DNA of 64,000 nucleotides from Chromatiales bacterium (lineage in GTDB: Bacteria; Pseudomonadota; Gammaproteobacteria; Steroidobacterales; GCA-2729495), in the NCBI GenBank assembly GCA_016789885.1, contig JAEUPZ010000031.1:186001-250000 (forward strand), in the 5' to 3' direction. The position numbers were made by a program, and so were the translations under genes. The notes beneath the pieces were generated by a model, which saw nothing but the letters and a program-made list of their open reading frames with translations, had not been told where the DNA came from and ran no database searches. Positions 26,505 to 36,212 of this stretch are shown here, piece by piece. How positions within the stretch are numbered: position 1 is the first letter of the stretch; every line of letters begins with the position of its first letter.

Positions 26505-27755
26505 GTGAGGCGTCCCGTCACGGCGTGGCTCTCCTGGCGCTACCTGCGCTCGCAGCGGCGCAACCAGTTCGCCTCGCTCGTGGCGCTCGCCTCGGTGCTG
26601 GGCGTTGCCGTGGGCGTGGCGGCGCTGATCGTGGTGCTCGCCGTCATGAACGGCTTCGAAGGCGAGCTGCGCAGTCGCCTGACGTCCCTGACCGGCCACG
26701 CCACCGTGTTCGCCGGCACGCCGGACGACCGCTGGACCGGCGTGCTCGGGCGCCTGCGCGCCTGGCCTGGCGTCGCCGCCGTCGAGCCCTACGTCGAGGT
26801 GCAGGCCATGGTCGGCACCGGCAGCGAGCTGGCCGGTGCCATCATCGAGGGCATCGACCCCGGCGGCGACGCGCTGCCGGCGCTGCTGCCCGCGATGCTC
26901 GCCGGCAGCCCGGCGGACCTCGCGCCGGGCAGCTACCGGGCGCTGGTCGGGCGCGCCCTCGCGTTGCGGCTCGGCATCGGCGTCGGTGACGACCTGCGCG
27001 TGCTCGTGCCCCTCCGGGACGAGCGGGGGAGGGTGACCTCGCGGCTGCGCGAATTCACCGTGGCCGGCCTCTTCGAGGTCGGCGTCAAGGACCACGACAG
27101 CGTGCGCGTGCTCGTGCACCTGGAGGATGCCGCGGCGCTGGCCGGCATCGGTCCCGGCGTGACCGGGCTGAGGCTGCGGACGACGGACCTGTTCGCGGCG
27201 CCGGCCATCGTCGCGGCCTTCGCGGCGGCCGAGGCGCGTACGGCAGGGGCAGCCCCGCGGACCACCGACTGGACCCTCGAGAACGCCACCTACTTCCGCG
27301 CGGTCCGCATCGAGAAGGTGATGATGACGCTGCTGCTCGCGCTGATCGTGGCCGTCGCCGCGTTCAACATCGTGGCGACGCTGGTCATGGTCGTCACCGA
27401 CAAGCGTGCGGGCATCGCGATCCTGCGGACGCTGGGCTACCCGCGGGGGACCATCGTCGCGGTCTTCGTGCTGCAGGGGCTCGTGGTCGGCTGGGCCGGC
27501 GTGCTGGCCGGTGCCGTGGGCGGCGCGCTGCTCGCGACGAACATCGGCACCGTGGCGCCGGCCCTCGAGCGGCTGTTCGGCTTCGAGTTCATGCCTGCCG
27601 ACGTCTACTACGTGACCGCGCTGCCGGTGGATCTCCGCTTCAGCGACGTGGCCTGGATCAGTCTCCTCGCCCTGGGCCTCACGGCGGCCGCCACGGTCTA
27701 CCCGGCGCTGCGGGCCGCGGCCGTGGCACCGGCGGAGGTGCTGCGCTATGAGTGA
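26505..27755 (+). CDS. lolC: Lipoprotein-releasing ABC transporter permease (LolC/LolE type, first copy)
   Basis: Part of the LolCDE complex that lifts outer-membrane lipoproteins out of the inner membrane and passes them to LolA. The 416-residue FtsX-type permease has one N-terminal membrane helix (about 22-50), a large periplasmic domain and three C-terminal helices (about 268-410). MNGFEGELRSRL and the terminal APAEVLRYE are typical. It starts with GTG at 26505 and overlaps the next permease by 8 bases. Which copy equals LolC or LolE cannot be settled here; the name is by order. Confidence 0.92.
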   Translation: MRRPVTAWLSWRYLRSQRRNQFASLVALASVLGVAVGVAALIVVLAVMNGFEGELRSRLTSLTGHATVFAGTPDDRWTGVLGRLRAWPGVAAVEPYVEVQAMVGTGSELAGAIIEGIDPGGDALPALLPAMLAGSPADLAPGSYRALVGRALALRLGIGVGDDLRVLVPLRDERGRVTSRLREFTVAGLFEVGVKDHDSVRVLVHLEDAAALAGIGPGVTGLRLRTTDLFAAPAIVAAFAAAEARTAGAAPRTTDWTLENATYFRAVRIEKVMMTLLLALIVAVAAFNIVATLVMVVTDKRAGIAILRTLGYPRGTIVAVFVLQGLVVGWAGVLAGAVGGALLATNIGTVAPALERLFGFEFMPADVYYVTALPVDLRFSDVAWISLLALGLTAAATVYPALRAAAVAPAEVLRYE

Positions 27756-29010
27756 GCCCCGGCTGCCCCGGCCCTGGGAGCTGGCGGTGGCGCTGCGCTA
27801 CGTGCGCTCGCGCAACAAGAACCGCTTCATCTCCTTCATATCGCTGATGTCCATGGCAGGCATCGCGCTCGCCGTGGCCGTGCTCATCATCGTGCTGTCG
27901 GTGATGAACGGCTTCGAGGTGGAGGTGCGCGACCGCATCCTCCAGGTGGTACCCCACGGTTCGATCACCGGCCTCGACGGCGCCGTGGACGACTGGCCGG
28001 CGCTGCTGGACGCCGCGCGCGCCAATCCCGCGGCCAAGGCGGCGGCCCGGTTCGTCGACGGCCAGGCCATGCTGGTCAGTCCGTCGGCGATCCGCGGCGT
28101 GCAGATGCGCGGTGTCGAGCCGGCCGAGGAGCTCGAGGTCTCGGCGCTCGGCACCCTCATGGCGGAGGGGCAGCTCGCGGACCTGCGGCCCGGCGGCTTC
28201 GGCATCGTGCTTGGCCGGCTGCTGGCCGAGGAGCTCGGCGTCAGGTCCGGTGACCGCGTCATCCTGCTCGTGGCCGACGGCACGACGACGCCGGCGGGCG
28301 TGGTGCCGCGGCTGCGGCGGTTCACCGTGACCGGCATCTTCGACGCCGGCATGTACGAGTTCGACCGCACGCTAGCCTTCGTGCACCTCGCCGACGCCCA
28401 GCGCCTGCTGAGGCTCGGTGAGGCGGTGAGCGGAATCCAGCTCGCCGTCACCGACCCGCGTCAGGCTCCCGAGGTGGTGCGCCGCGTGGCGCTGGATTAC
28501 GGCGGTGGCGTCTACGTCACCGACTGGACGCGCCAGAACCAGAACTTCTTCCGCTCGATCCAGCTCACGCGGTCGATCATCTTCGTGATCCTGCTGCTGG
28601 TGGTGGCCGTCGCCGCCTTCAACATCGTGTCGACGCTGGTGATGGTCGTCCGCGACAAGCGCAGCGAGATCGCGATCCTGCGCACGCTCGGCAGCAGCCG
28701 GGCCTCGGTGCTCGGCGTGTTCGTCGGCCAGGGCGCCGTGGTCGGCATCGTCGGCACGCTGGCGGGCGTCGCGCTCGGCATCTTCGGCGCGCTCAACGTG
28801 AGCGCCATCGCTCGGCTCATCGAGCGGGTCGCCGGCTTCCAGTTCCTCGCCCCCGACGTCTACTTCATCAGCGAGCTGCCGAGCCGCCTGCAGGCCGCCG
28901 ACGTGCTGCAGGTCGCCGGCATCGCGCTGGTGCTCGGGCTCGTCTCAACACTGTATCCAGCCTGGCGCGGCGCGACGACGGCGCCGGCCGAGGTGCTTCG
29001 CCATGACTGA
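27748..29010 (+). CDS. lolE: Lipoprotein-releasing ABC transporter permease (LolC/LolE type, second copy)
   Basis: Second FtsX-type permease of the Lol exporter, 420 residues, same topology as its neighbour. N-terminal [20 protein letters not shown] and [12 protein letters not shown] match LolC/E proteins, as does the C-terminal APAEVLRHD. The two copies clearly resemble each other along their length, consistent with an old duplication. Having two different permeases before lolD indicates an asymmetric LolCDE complex. Overlaps lolD by 8 bases. Confidence 0.92.
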   Translation: MSEPRLPRPWELAVALRYVRSRNKNRFISFISLMSMAGIALAVAVLIIVLSVMNGFEVEVRDRILQVVPHGSITGLDGAVDDWPALLDAARANPAAKAAARFVDGQAMLVSPSAIRGVQMRGVEPAEELEVSALGTLMAEGQLADLRPGGFGIVLGRLLAEELGVRSGDRVILLVADGTTTPAGVVPRLRRFTVTGIFDAGMYEFDRTLAFVHLADAQRLLRLGEAVSGIQLAVTDPRQAPEVVRRVALDYGGGVYVTDWTRQNQNFFRSIQLTRSIIFVILLLVVAVAAFNIVSTLVMVVRDKRSEIAILRTLGSSRASVLGVFVGQGAVVGIVGTLAGVALGIFGALNVSAIARLIERVAGFQFLAPDVYFISELPSRLQAADVLQVAGIALVLGLVSTLYPAWRGATTAPAEVLRHD

Positions 29011-29722
29011 CGCCGGTCCCGGGCTGCCGCCGGGCGTACTGCCCCTCGAGTGCCGCCGGCTGGTCCGGCATTTCAGCGAGGGCGCCGACCTGCTCGAGGT
29101 GCTCCGCGGCGTCGAGTTGCGGGTTGCTCCCGGCGAGCGGATCGCCATCGTCGGGCCCTCCGGCGCCGGCAAGACCACGCTGCTGCAGCTCCTCGGCGGC
29201 CTCGACCTGCCCACCTCGGGGCAGGTGCTGCTGGCCGGCCAGGACCTGGCGACCCTGCCGGACGCCGAGCGGGGCAACGCCCGCAACCGTTATCTGGGCT
29301 TCGTCTACCAGTTCCACCACCTGCTGCCGGAGTTCACGGCCCTCGAGAACGTCGCCATGCCGCTGCTGCTGCGGCGCGAGCCGCTGGCGTCGGTGGCCGG
29401 GCAGGCGAGGTCGCTGCTGGAGCGCGTGGGGCTCGGCGCGCGGCTCGACCACCGCCCGGGGGAGCTGTCGGGTGGCGAGCGCCAGCGCGTCGCCGTGGCC
29501 CGGGCGCTGGTGACCCGGCCGGCGGTGGTGCTCGCCGACGAGCCCACCGGCAACCTCGACCGCCGGAACGGGGAGCGTGTCCTCGAGCTCATGCTCGAGC
29601 TCAACCGCGATGCCGGCGCGGCGCTGATCATCGTCACCCATGACCTGGCCATCGCGCGGCGCATGGACCGTGTGCTGACGCTGCAGGATGGCCTGCTCAC
29701 CGGGACGGAAATCCCCGCGTAA
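29003..29722 (+). CDS. lolD: Lipoprotein-releasing ABC transporter ATP-binding protein
   Basis: Cytoplasmic ATPase that powers the Lol exporter. The 239-residue protein has Walker [12 protein letters not shown] near 52-62, signature [15 protein letters not shown] near 155-169 and Walker [13 protein letters not shown] near 175-186. The order permease-permease-lolD differs from E. coli lolC-lolD-lolE. No terminator is seen before comEC, which begins 86 bases later. Confidence 0.96.
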   Translation: MTDAGPGLPPGVLPLECRRLVRHFSEGADLLEVLRGVELRVAPGERIAIVGPSGAGKTTLLQLLGGLDLPTSGQVLLAGQDLATLPDAERGNARNRYLGFVYQFHHLLPEFTALENVAMPLLLRREPLASVAGQARSLLERVGLGARLDHRPGELSGGERQRVAVARALVTRPAVVLADEPTGNLDRRNGERVLELMLELNRDAGAALIIVTHDLAIARRMDRVLTLQDGLLTGTEIPA

Positions 29723-29808
29723 TCCCGGGAAACGGCGGCTGCCCGCGGCGCGGGCCGTCGCCTAGGCTTGCCCACCTGCCACCCGTCGGTGGCGCGGCAG
29801 GATCACCC

Positions 29809-32256
29809 GTGACCCTTGCAGCCCTGGTTGCCATCGGCGCGGGCCTCGCGCTGCTGCAGTTGCCGGAGTGGCCGCCATGGCTGCTGGCGCTGCCGCCATT
29901 ACTGCCGGGGCCGCTCCTGCTGGCGGCGGCCCTCGGCGGGCCCCGGGCGGCCGTCGTCGTTTTCGTCCTCTGCCGCGTCGTGGCGGCGGCCGGCGAGGGT
30001 CTTGCGGCCGGACTGCCCGAGGACCTGGTCCGGGCCGACCTGCTGATCACCGGCACCGTCGACGACTTTCCCCGGGCCTTGCCGGGCAGGCTGCAGTTTC
30101 CCCTCACGGTGGAGTCGGGGGACAGCCGGGCGCCCCGGCTGCGCCGCGTGCTGGTGAGCTGGTACGACCCGCCGCCGCGGGTGCCGGCCCCGGGCGAGCG
30201 CTGGCAGCTCCTGCTACGGGTCAAGCCGCCGCGCGGCCTCGCCAATCCCGGCGGGTTCGACTACGAACGCTGGCTCTTCGCCCAGCGCTTCGATGCCACC
30301 GCCTACGTGCGGCCCGACGGGCGCAATGCGCCCGCCCCGGTCGCGGGCGGTGGGCCCGGCTGGCTGCTGCGCGCGCGCATGGCCATCGCCGCGGGCATCA
30401 CTGCGGCGGTTCCGGATGATCCGGCGCTGCCTTACCTCGTCGGGCTCTCAGTGGGCGTGTACCAGGCGCTGCCCGAGGTCGAGTGGGAGCGGCTGCGGCT
30501 GACCGGCACGATCCACCTCGTGTCGATCTCCGGCTTCCACCTGACCCTGGTGGCGGCGCCGCTGGCGCTGCTGGGTGGCGCCATCGGCAGCGGGCTGGCA
30601 GCTCGCGGCGTCGCCATCGCGCCGCGCATCGCCGGTGCGGCCGCGGCGGTGGCCGGGGCAGTGGTCTACGGCGGCCTCGCGGGCTACCCGGTGCCGACGC
30701 TGCGCTCGCTGCTGATGATCGTTGCCGTCGCGGTGCTGCTCGTGGCGCGGCGCACGCGGCCGGCAGGCGACGCGCTGGCGCTGGCGGCCCTGGGTGCGGT
30801 GGCCGTCGAGCCGCTGGGGCTGCTCACGCCGGGCTTCTGGCTGTCGTTCGGTGGTGTCGCCGCGCTGGTGGGCGCCTTCCAGGGGATCGTGCGCGAGCCG
30901 CCCACCGGTACGGCAGGGCAGCGCCCCATGACGCACGGTGCCCCGCGCCCCCCGCCCACGGAGCGGCTGGTGCTGGCCGCACGCGCCCTGGGCCTCGCGC
31001 AGCTCGCCACGGCCGTTGCCCTGCTGCCGCTGTCGCTGGCGTGGTTCGGCCAGGTGAGCGTCGTCGGCGCGCTGGTGAACCTGGTGGCGATCCCGGCGTT
31101 CAGCTTCGTGATTCTGCCGCCCGTACTCGCGGGTGCGCTGCTGGTGGTGCTCGTGCCGGCGGCCGGGGCCCCGGTGCTCGAACTGGCGGCCGGGGCCGTC
31201 GCGCTCTTCAGTGCCGTCAACGCCTGGTTCGCGGCGCTGCCCTTCGCCGCCGTCGAACTGCCGCCCGTCGGTCCTGTGGCGCTTGCCGCGGGCGTTGCCG
31301 GGGCCGTCCTTGCGCTGTGGCCGCGGCCCTGGGCCGGTCGCTGGCTGGCACCGGCCTGCCTGCTGCCGCTGCTGGCCGGCGGTGTCGCGCGGCCGGGGCC
31401 CGGCGCCTTCGACGTCACGGTGATCGACGTGGGGCAGGGGCTCGCCGTGCTGGTGCGCACCGCAAGCCACTCGCTGCTGTTCGATGCGGGTCCGGCCTGG
31501 CGCGGCGCCGACGCCGGCGAGCGGGCCGTGCTGCCGGTGCTCGCGGCACTGCGCGTCCGGCACCTCGATCGCCTGCTGGTATCCCACGGCGACAACGATC
31601 ACCGGGGCGGCGTCCCCGCCGTGCTGGCCCGTCACCCCGAGGTGCTGCCACTGGCGGGGGACTGGGCGGCGGAGTCCATCCCCGGCCGGCGTCCCTGCGT
31701 CGCCGGCGAGGCGTGGTCCTGGGACGGCATCCGCTTCCGGGTCGTCCACCCGGACGCCGGCGTGGCCTGGCGCCGCGGCAACGATGCGTCGTGCGTGCTC
31801 GTCATCGACGGACCCGGCGGCTCGGTGCTGCTGACCGGTGACATCGAGGCCCACGGCGAGGCGGCGCTGCTGGCATCGGGGCGGCTGCAGCCGGCCGACG
31901 TCGTGGTCGCGCCCCACCACGGCAGCCGGACGTCATCGTCGCCGCCCTTCGTCGCGGCGCTGCGCCCGCCGTTCGTCGTCTTCGCCACGGGTTACGCGAA
32001 CCGCTGGGGCTTCCCGAAGGCTGACGTCGTGGAGCGCTGGCGCGCCGTGGGCAGCTGCCCGCTGGACACGGCGCTGACAGGGGCGATCCGGTTCCGCATT
32101 GCGCCCGGCGACGGCGCCTCGCTCGAGCGTGCCGAACGCCGCGATGCCCGCCGGCTGTGGAACCGTCCGGCCGTCCTGCCCGGTTGCGCGGCGACACCAC
32201 CATCCCGGGCCACGGCGTCCCCGGTGTATAGTGGCGCGGGTTTTCCTGGGCCATGA
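29809..32256 (+). CDS. comEC: DNA uptake channel ComEC/Rec2
   Basis: Inner-membrane channel that carries single-stranded DNA into the cytoplasm during natural transformation. At 815 residues it has the full domain set: an N-terminal DUF4131 region, a multi-helix Competence domain (HLVSISGFHLTL near 234-245), and a C-terminal metallo-beta-lactamase-like domain with SHGDNDHRGG near 591-600 and HHGSRTSS near 702-709. GTG start with AGGA upstream. The frame is intact, so the gene could be functional, but no other competence genes are in the window. Confidence 0.93.
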   Translation: MTLAALVAIGAGLALLQLPEWPPWLLALPPLLPGPLLLAAALGGPRAAVVVFVLCRVVAAAGEGLAAGLPEDLVRADLLITGTVDDFPRALPGRLQFPLTVESGDSRAPRLRRVLVSWYDPPPRVPAPGERWQLLLRVKPPRGLANPGGFDYERWLFAQRFDATAYVRPDGRNAPAPVAGGGPGWLLRARMAIAAGITAAVPDDPALPYLVGLSVGVYQALPEVEWERLRLTGTIHLVSISGFHLTLVAAPLALLGGAIGSGLAARGVAIAPRIAGAAAAVAGAVVYGGLAGYPVPTLRSLLMIVAVAVLLVARRTRPAGDALALAALGAVAVEPLGLLTPGFWLSFGGVAALVGAFQGIVREPPTGTAGQRPMTHGAPRPPPTERLVLAARALGLAQLATAVALLPLSLAWFGQVSVVGALVNLVAIPAFSFVILPPVLAGALLVVLVPAAGAPVLELAAGAVALFSAVNAWFAALPFAAVELPPVGPVALAAGVAGAVLALWPRPWAGRWLAPACLLPLLAGGVARPGPGAFDVTVIDVGQGLAVLVRTASHSLLFDAGPAWRGADAGERAVLPVLAALRVRHLDRLLVSHGDNDHRGGVPAVLARHPEVLPLAGDWAAESIPGRRPCVAGEAWSWDGIRFRVVHPDAGVAWRRGNDASCVLVIDGPGGSVLLTGDIEAHGEAALLASGRLQPADVVVAPHHGSRTSSSPPFVAALRPPFVVFATGYANRWGFPKADVVERWRAVGSCPLDTALTGAIRFRIAPGDGASLERAERRDARRLWNRPAVLPGCAATPPSRATASPVYSGAGFPGP

Positions 32257-32262
32257 GTGCGC

Positions 32263-32895
32263 ATGCTGGAGATCGTGGTCGCCGGCGGCTGGGTGATGTT
32301 TCCCATCATCCTGTGCTCCATCCTTGCCACCGCCATCATCATCGAGCGACTGTGGACGCTGAAGCCGGCGCGCGTGGTGCCGCGCGACCTGGCCCGGCGC
32401 GTCTGGGACCTGGTCAGCCGTGACCAGCTGACGCCCCAGAGCCTGCAGGAGCTGCGGGCCGGTTCGCCGCTGGGGCAGATCCTCGCCGCGGGCCTGGCGA
32501 ACCGCCACCTCGACCGCGGGGTCATGAAGGAGGGCATCGAGGACACCGGGCGCCACGTGGTGCACGAGCTCGAGCGCTACCTCAACACCCTCGGCACCAT
32601 CGCCGCCATCTCGCCGCTGCTGGGGCTGCTCGGCACGGTGACCGGCATGATCCGCACCTTCTCGGCGCTGACGGTCGGCGGCGTCGGCGACCCGGCCGCC
32701 CTGGCCGGCGGCATCTCGGAGTCACTGATCACGACGGCCGCAGGGCTCATGGTGGCGATCCCGGCGCTGATCGCCTACCGCTACCTGCGCGGCCGCATCG
32801 ACGCGCTCGTGGTGCAGATGGAGCAGGAGGCCATCGCGCTCGTCGAGGCCCTGCACCGCCGGCAGTTCCTCGACACGCTGATGGAGCAGCGGTGA
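32263..32895 (+). CDS. exbB: ExbB/TolQ-type proton channel subunit
   Basis: Inner-membrane subunit that with ExbD couples the proton-motive force to outer-membrane work. The 210-residue protein has three membrane helices (about 10-30, 108-130 and 152-172) and the MotA/TolQ/ExbB core (LGLLGTVTGMI, GGISESLITTAAGLMVAIPAL). ATG 32263 gives the usual opening (MLEIVVAGGWVMFPIIL); GTG 32257 is an alternative. TATAGT at 32227-32232, inside the end of comEC, could be a -10 but no -35 is clear. Co-transcribed with exbD. Confidence 0.92.
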   Translation: MLEIVVAGGWVMFPIILCSILATAIIIERLWTLKPARVVPRDLARRVWDLVSRDQLTPQSLQELRAGSPLGQILAAGLANRHLDRGVMKEGIEDTGRHVVHELERYLNTLGTIAAISPLLGLLGTVTGMIRTFSALTVGGVGDPAALAGGISESLITTAAGLMVAIPALIAYRYLRGRIDALVVQMEQEAIALVEALHRRQFLDTLMEQR

Positions 32896-33320
32896 GGCTG
32901 CGCGAACCCAGGGCGCCGGAGCAGCCCGAGCTGAACCTGACGTCGCTGATCGACGTCGTGCTGCTGCTGCTGATCTTCTTCATGCTGACGACCACGTTCG
33001 TGCGGCCCTCGCAGATCGCCATCCGGCTGCCCGAGGCCTCGGGCGTCGCGCCCCCTTCGGTACCACTCGACGAACTCGAGATCAGCGTCACTGCCCGCGG
33101 CGAGTACCGCGTCAACGGCCGTGCGCTCGTCGACAACCGCGCCTCGACCCTCGAGGCAGCGATCCGCAAGGTCACGCCCGACGTGCGGGCGGGGCGGGTG
33201 ACGCTGAGCGCGGATGCGGCGGCCTCGCACCAGTCGGTCGTCACGGCCATGGACGTCGCCGGCCGGCTGGGCTTCGCCGAGGTCCGCATCACGACCGTGC
33301 GCGGCCAGGCGGGCGACTGA
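32892..33320 (+). CDS. exbD: ExbD/TolR-type subunit
   Basis: Partner of ExbB: one membrane helix (about 20-40, containing LTSLIDVVLLLLIFFML with the conserved proton-path Asp in LIDV) and a periplasmic domain. It has 142 residues. Its GTG start overlaps the exbB stop. No tonB is present nearby. An exbB-exbD pair in front of the lipid A genes also occurs in Pseudomonas; the outer-membrane partner is unknown. Confidence 0.93.
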   Translation: MRLREPRAPEQPELNLTSLIDVVLLLLIFFMLTTTFVRPSQIAIRLPEASGVAPPSVPLDELEISVTARGEYRVNGRALVDNRASTLEAAIRKVTPDVRAGRVTLSADAAASHQSVVTAMDVAGRLGFAEVRITTVRGQAGD

Positions 33321-33323
33321 TCG

Positions 33324-35123
33324 ATGGAGCAGGACGCCGCTCAGTCCGGGGCGCGTGGCGCCCCTGCTGGTCCGCCGCCCGGGGTCATCTACCGGCGGCT
33401 GCTCGGCCTCTGCAGGCCCTACTGGCCGGCCTTCCTGATCGCCGCGGTCGGCATGGCCTTCTTCGCCGCGACGAACACCGGCTTCGCCTGGCTCGTGAAC
33501 CAGCTGCTCGCGACCTTCGGCGCCGAGCAGCTGACGCCGCAGCAGCAGCTGATCCGCCGCTGGCTGCCGCTGGGAATCCTCGTGCTCTTCCTGCTGCGCG
33601 GTGCGGCCGAGTTCGCCTCGACCTACGGCCTCGGCTGGGTGGGGCGGCAGGTGATCCGGCGGCTGCGGGGCCTCGTCTTCGAGCGGCTGCTCTACCTGCC
33701 GGCCCGCTTCTACGACGGCGCTTCGGCCGGGACGCTGCTGTCGAAGCTGACTTTCAACATCGAGCAGATCGCCGACTCCACGTCGAACGTCGTGACCGTG
33801 CTGGTGCGCGATTCGCTCACCGCCATCGGTCTCGTGGCCTACATGCTCTACCTGAGCCCGCTGCTGTCGGTGTTCGTGTTCGTCGCGGCACCGGTGCTCG
33901 CCCTGCTGGTCCGCACGCTTGGCCGCCTCTTCCGCCGCCACAGTGCGCGCATCCAGGAGTCCATGGGCGAGCTCACCCGCATCGCGGGCGAGACGCTGCA
34001 GAGCCAGCGGGTGATCAAGATCTTCAACGCCCAGGACTACGAAGGCCGGCGCTTCGATGCGGCCAACGAGCACAACCGGCGCATGAACATGCGCCTGTTC
34101 GCGACGCGGGCGGCCGGCGACGGCGTCACCGCGCTCGTCGCGGCCGTGGGCCTCGCCGGCGTCGTCTGGGTGGCCACCCGCGACGTGGTCCAGGCTGGCA
34201 TGGGCGCCGGCGATTTCGGCGGCTTCATCACCGCGCTGCTGCTGCTGATGCGGCCGCTGCAGTCGCTGACCAGCGTGAACGCGACGCTGCAGCGCGGGAT
34301 CGCCGCGGGCACCAGCGTCTTCCAGCTGCTCGACGAGCCGGTGGAGGTGGATGGCGGGGGTGCCGCGCCGGCGCGCGTTCTTGGCAGGGTCGAGTTCCGC
34401 GGCGTCAGCTTTGCCTACAGCGCCGGCAAGGGGCCCGTGCTGCGGGACGTGTCCCTCACGGTCGAGCCCGGCCAGACCATCGCCATCGTCGGGCGGTCAG
34501 GCAGCGGCAAGACGACCCTCGTCGGGCTGTTGCCGCGCTTCTACGAGCCCACGGAGGGCGAGATCCTCGTGGACGGCCTCGCGGTGGGGGAGTACTCGCT
34601 GCGGGCCCTGCGCGACCAGATCAGCCTCGTCAGCCAGGACGTGGTGCTCTTCAACGACACCATCGCCAGCAACATCGCCTACGGCAGCCTGGCGGGCAGT
34701 CCGCGCGAGGCCGTCGAGGCGGCGGCGCGGGCAGCCCACGTGGACGAGTTCGTGCGCCAGCTGCCGGCAGGCCTCGACACGCCGATCGGCGACCGCGGCA
34801 TGCTGCTGTCGGGCGGCCAGCGGCAGCGCATCGCCATCGCCCGGGCGTTGCTCAAGGATGCGCCGATCCTGATCCTCGACGAGGCCACGTCGGCGCTCGA
34901 CACCGAGCTCGAGCGCGACATCCAGGCGGCGCTCGCGGTGCTGATGCGCAACCGCACCACGTTCGTCATCGCGCACCGCCTGTCCACCATCGAGAACGCC
35001 GACCGCATCATCGTCATGTCCGCCGGCCGCATCATCGAGACCGGTACCCATGCCGAGTTGATGGAGGCCGGCGGCCACTACGCGCACCTGCACCGGCTGC
35101 AGTTCCGCGATGAGGCGGCCTAG
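33324..35123 (+). CDS. msbA: Lipid A flippase MsbA
   Basis: ABC exporter that flips lipid A-core across the inner membrane. The 599-residue half-transporter has six membrane helices (about 1-330) and a nucleotide-binding domain with Walker A GRSGSGKTTLVGLL, signature LLSGGQRQRIAIARALL and Walker B ILILDEATSALD. lpxK overlaps it by 14 bases, the standard msbA-lpxK pairing, which separates it from other lipid exporters. Confidence 0.95.
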   Translation: MEQDAAQSGARGAPAGPPPGVIYRRLLGLCRPYWPAFLIAAVGMAFFAATNTGFAWLVNQLLATFGAEQLTPQQQLIRRWLPLGILVLFLLRGAAEFASTYGLGWVGRQVIRRLRGLVFERLLYLPARFYDGASAGTLLSKLTFNIEQIADSTSNVVTVLVRDSLTAIGLVAYMLYLSPLLSVFVFVAAPVLALLVRTLGRLFRRHSARIQESMGELTRIAGETLQSQRVIKIFNAQDYEGRRFDAANEHNRRMNMRLFATRAAGDGVTALVAAVGLAGVVWVATRDVVQAGMGAGDFGGFITALLLLMRPLQSLTSVNATLQRGIAAGTSVFQLLDEPVEVDGGGAAPARVLGRVEFRGVSFAYSAGKGPVLRDVSLTVEPGQTIAIVGRSGSGKTTLVGLLPRFYEPTEGEILVDGLAVGEYSLRALRDQISLVSQDVVLFNDTIASNIAYGSLAGSPREAVEAAARAAHVDEFVRQLPAGLDTPIGDRGMLLSGGQRQRIAIARALLKDAPILILDEATSALDTELERDIQAALAVLMRNRTTFVIAHRLSTIENADRIIVMSAGRIIETGTHAELMEAGGHYAHLHRLQFRDEAA

Positions 35124-36174
35124 CCTCCGGCGCCGGATCGAGGCCGCCTGGTACGACACGCCGTCGCCGGCGGCCGCGCTGCTGGCGCCGCTGGGCTGGC
35201 TCTATGGAGCCGTCATGGCCATCCGTCGGGGAGCCTACCGCCTGGGGTGGCTGCCGAGCGTCCGGTTGCCGGTCCCGGTCATCGTCGTCGGCAACATCAC
35301 GGCCGGTGGCACCGGCAAGACGCCAGTGGTGGCCTGGCTCGTCGGTGAGGCCCAGTCGCTCGGCTTCCGGCCCGGCATCGTCAGCCGCGGCTATGGCGGG
35401 ATGGCCGGGCGCGGGCCGCGCGGCGTCGCTGCGGGCGACGAGGCCGCCGTGGTCGGTGACGAGCCGCTGCTGCTCGCGCGGCAGACCGGGATCCCCGTCT
35501 GCGTCGGCAGCGACCGGGTGGCTGCCGCCCGGGCCCTCGTCGCCGCCGGGTGCGACCTGATCGTCGCCGACGACGGGCTGCAGCACCTGCGCCTCGGCCG
35601 CGATGCCGAAGTGGTGGTCGTCGACGGCGCGCGCCTCGCGGGCAACGGGCGGCTGCTGCCGGCCGGCCCGCTGCGGGAACCCTGGTCGCGGCTGGCCGGC
35701 GTCGACCTGGTGCTGGTCAACGGGCCCGTGGGCCGCGACCCCCGCTGGCCCGCCCTTGCGCGCTGCCACGGTTTTTCCCTCGTGCCCGGCGACGCGGAGC
35801 AGTTCGCAGGCGGCGGGCGGCGGCCGCTGGCAAGCTTCGCGGGACGGCGGGTGTATGCCCTGGCGGGCATCGGCAACCCGGACCGGTTCCGCCGCACACT
35901 GGCCGCCGAGGGCCTTCAGCCCGAGTTGCTGGCGGTGGACGACCATGGCCGGGCCGGAGCGGAGGAACTGGCCCGTGCCGCCGGGGCGCCCCTGCTGATG
36001 ACGATGAAGGACGCCGTAAAGTATGCGCCGGCCGACCGTCCTGCCGGTGCAGAGTGGTGGCAGGTGCCGGTCCGGCTGGACCCTTCCCCGGATGCCCGCA
36101 ATGTGCTGCTGAACCTGCTGCAGCGCTGCCGTGGCGGCCGGGAGTCCGGCGCGGGCAGCGAGGGTGGCCGGTGA
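35110..36174 (+). CDS. lpxK: Tetraacyldisaccharide 4'-kinase
   Basis: Phosphorylates the lipid A disaccharide at the 4' position, an inner-membrane-associated step of the Raetz pathway. The 354-residue protein has the Walker A motif GNITAGGTGKTPVV near 58-71, then the family motif SRGYGG, and DDGLQHLRL. An N-terminal hydrophobic segment (AALLAPLGWLYGAVMA) anchors it to the membrane. Overlaps msbA; 32 bases before kdsB. The small Trm112-like gene often found between lpxK and kdsB is absent. Confidence 0.96.
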   Translation: MRRPSLRRRIEAAWYDTPSPAAALLAPLGWLYGAVMAIRRGAYRLGWLPSVRLPVPVIVVGNITAGGTGKTPVVAWLVGEAQSLGFRPGIVSRGYGGMAGRGPRGVAAGDEAAVVGDEPLLLARQTGIPVCVGSDRVAAARALVAAGCDLIVADDGLQHLRLGRDAEVVVVDGARLAGNGRLLPAGPLREPWSRLAGVDLVLVNGPVGRDPRWPALARCHGFSLVPGDAEQFAGGGRRPLASFAGRRVYALAGIGNPDRFRRTLAAEGLQPELLAVDDHGRAGAEELARAAGAPLLMTMKDAVKYAPADRPAGAEWWQVPVRLDPSPDARNVLLNLLQRCRGGRESGAGSEGGR

Positions 36175-36212
36175 GGCGCACGAGTGGTCTTCTGCGACGA
36201 GGCTGAGTGTTG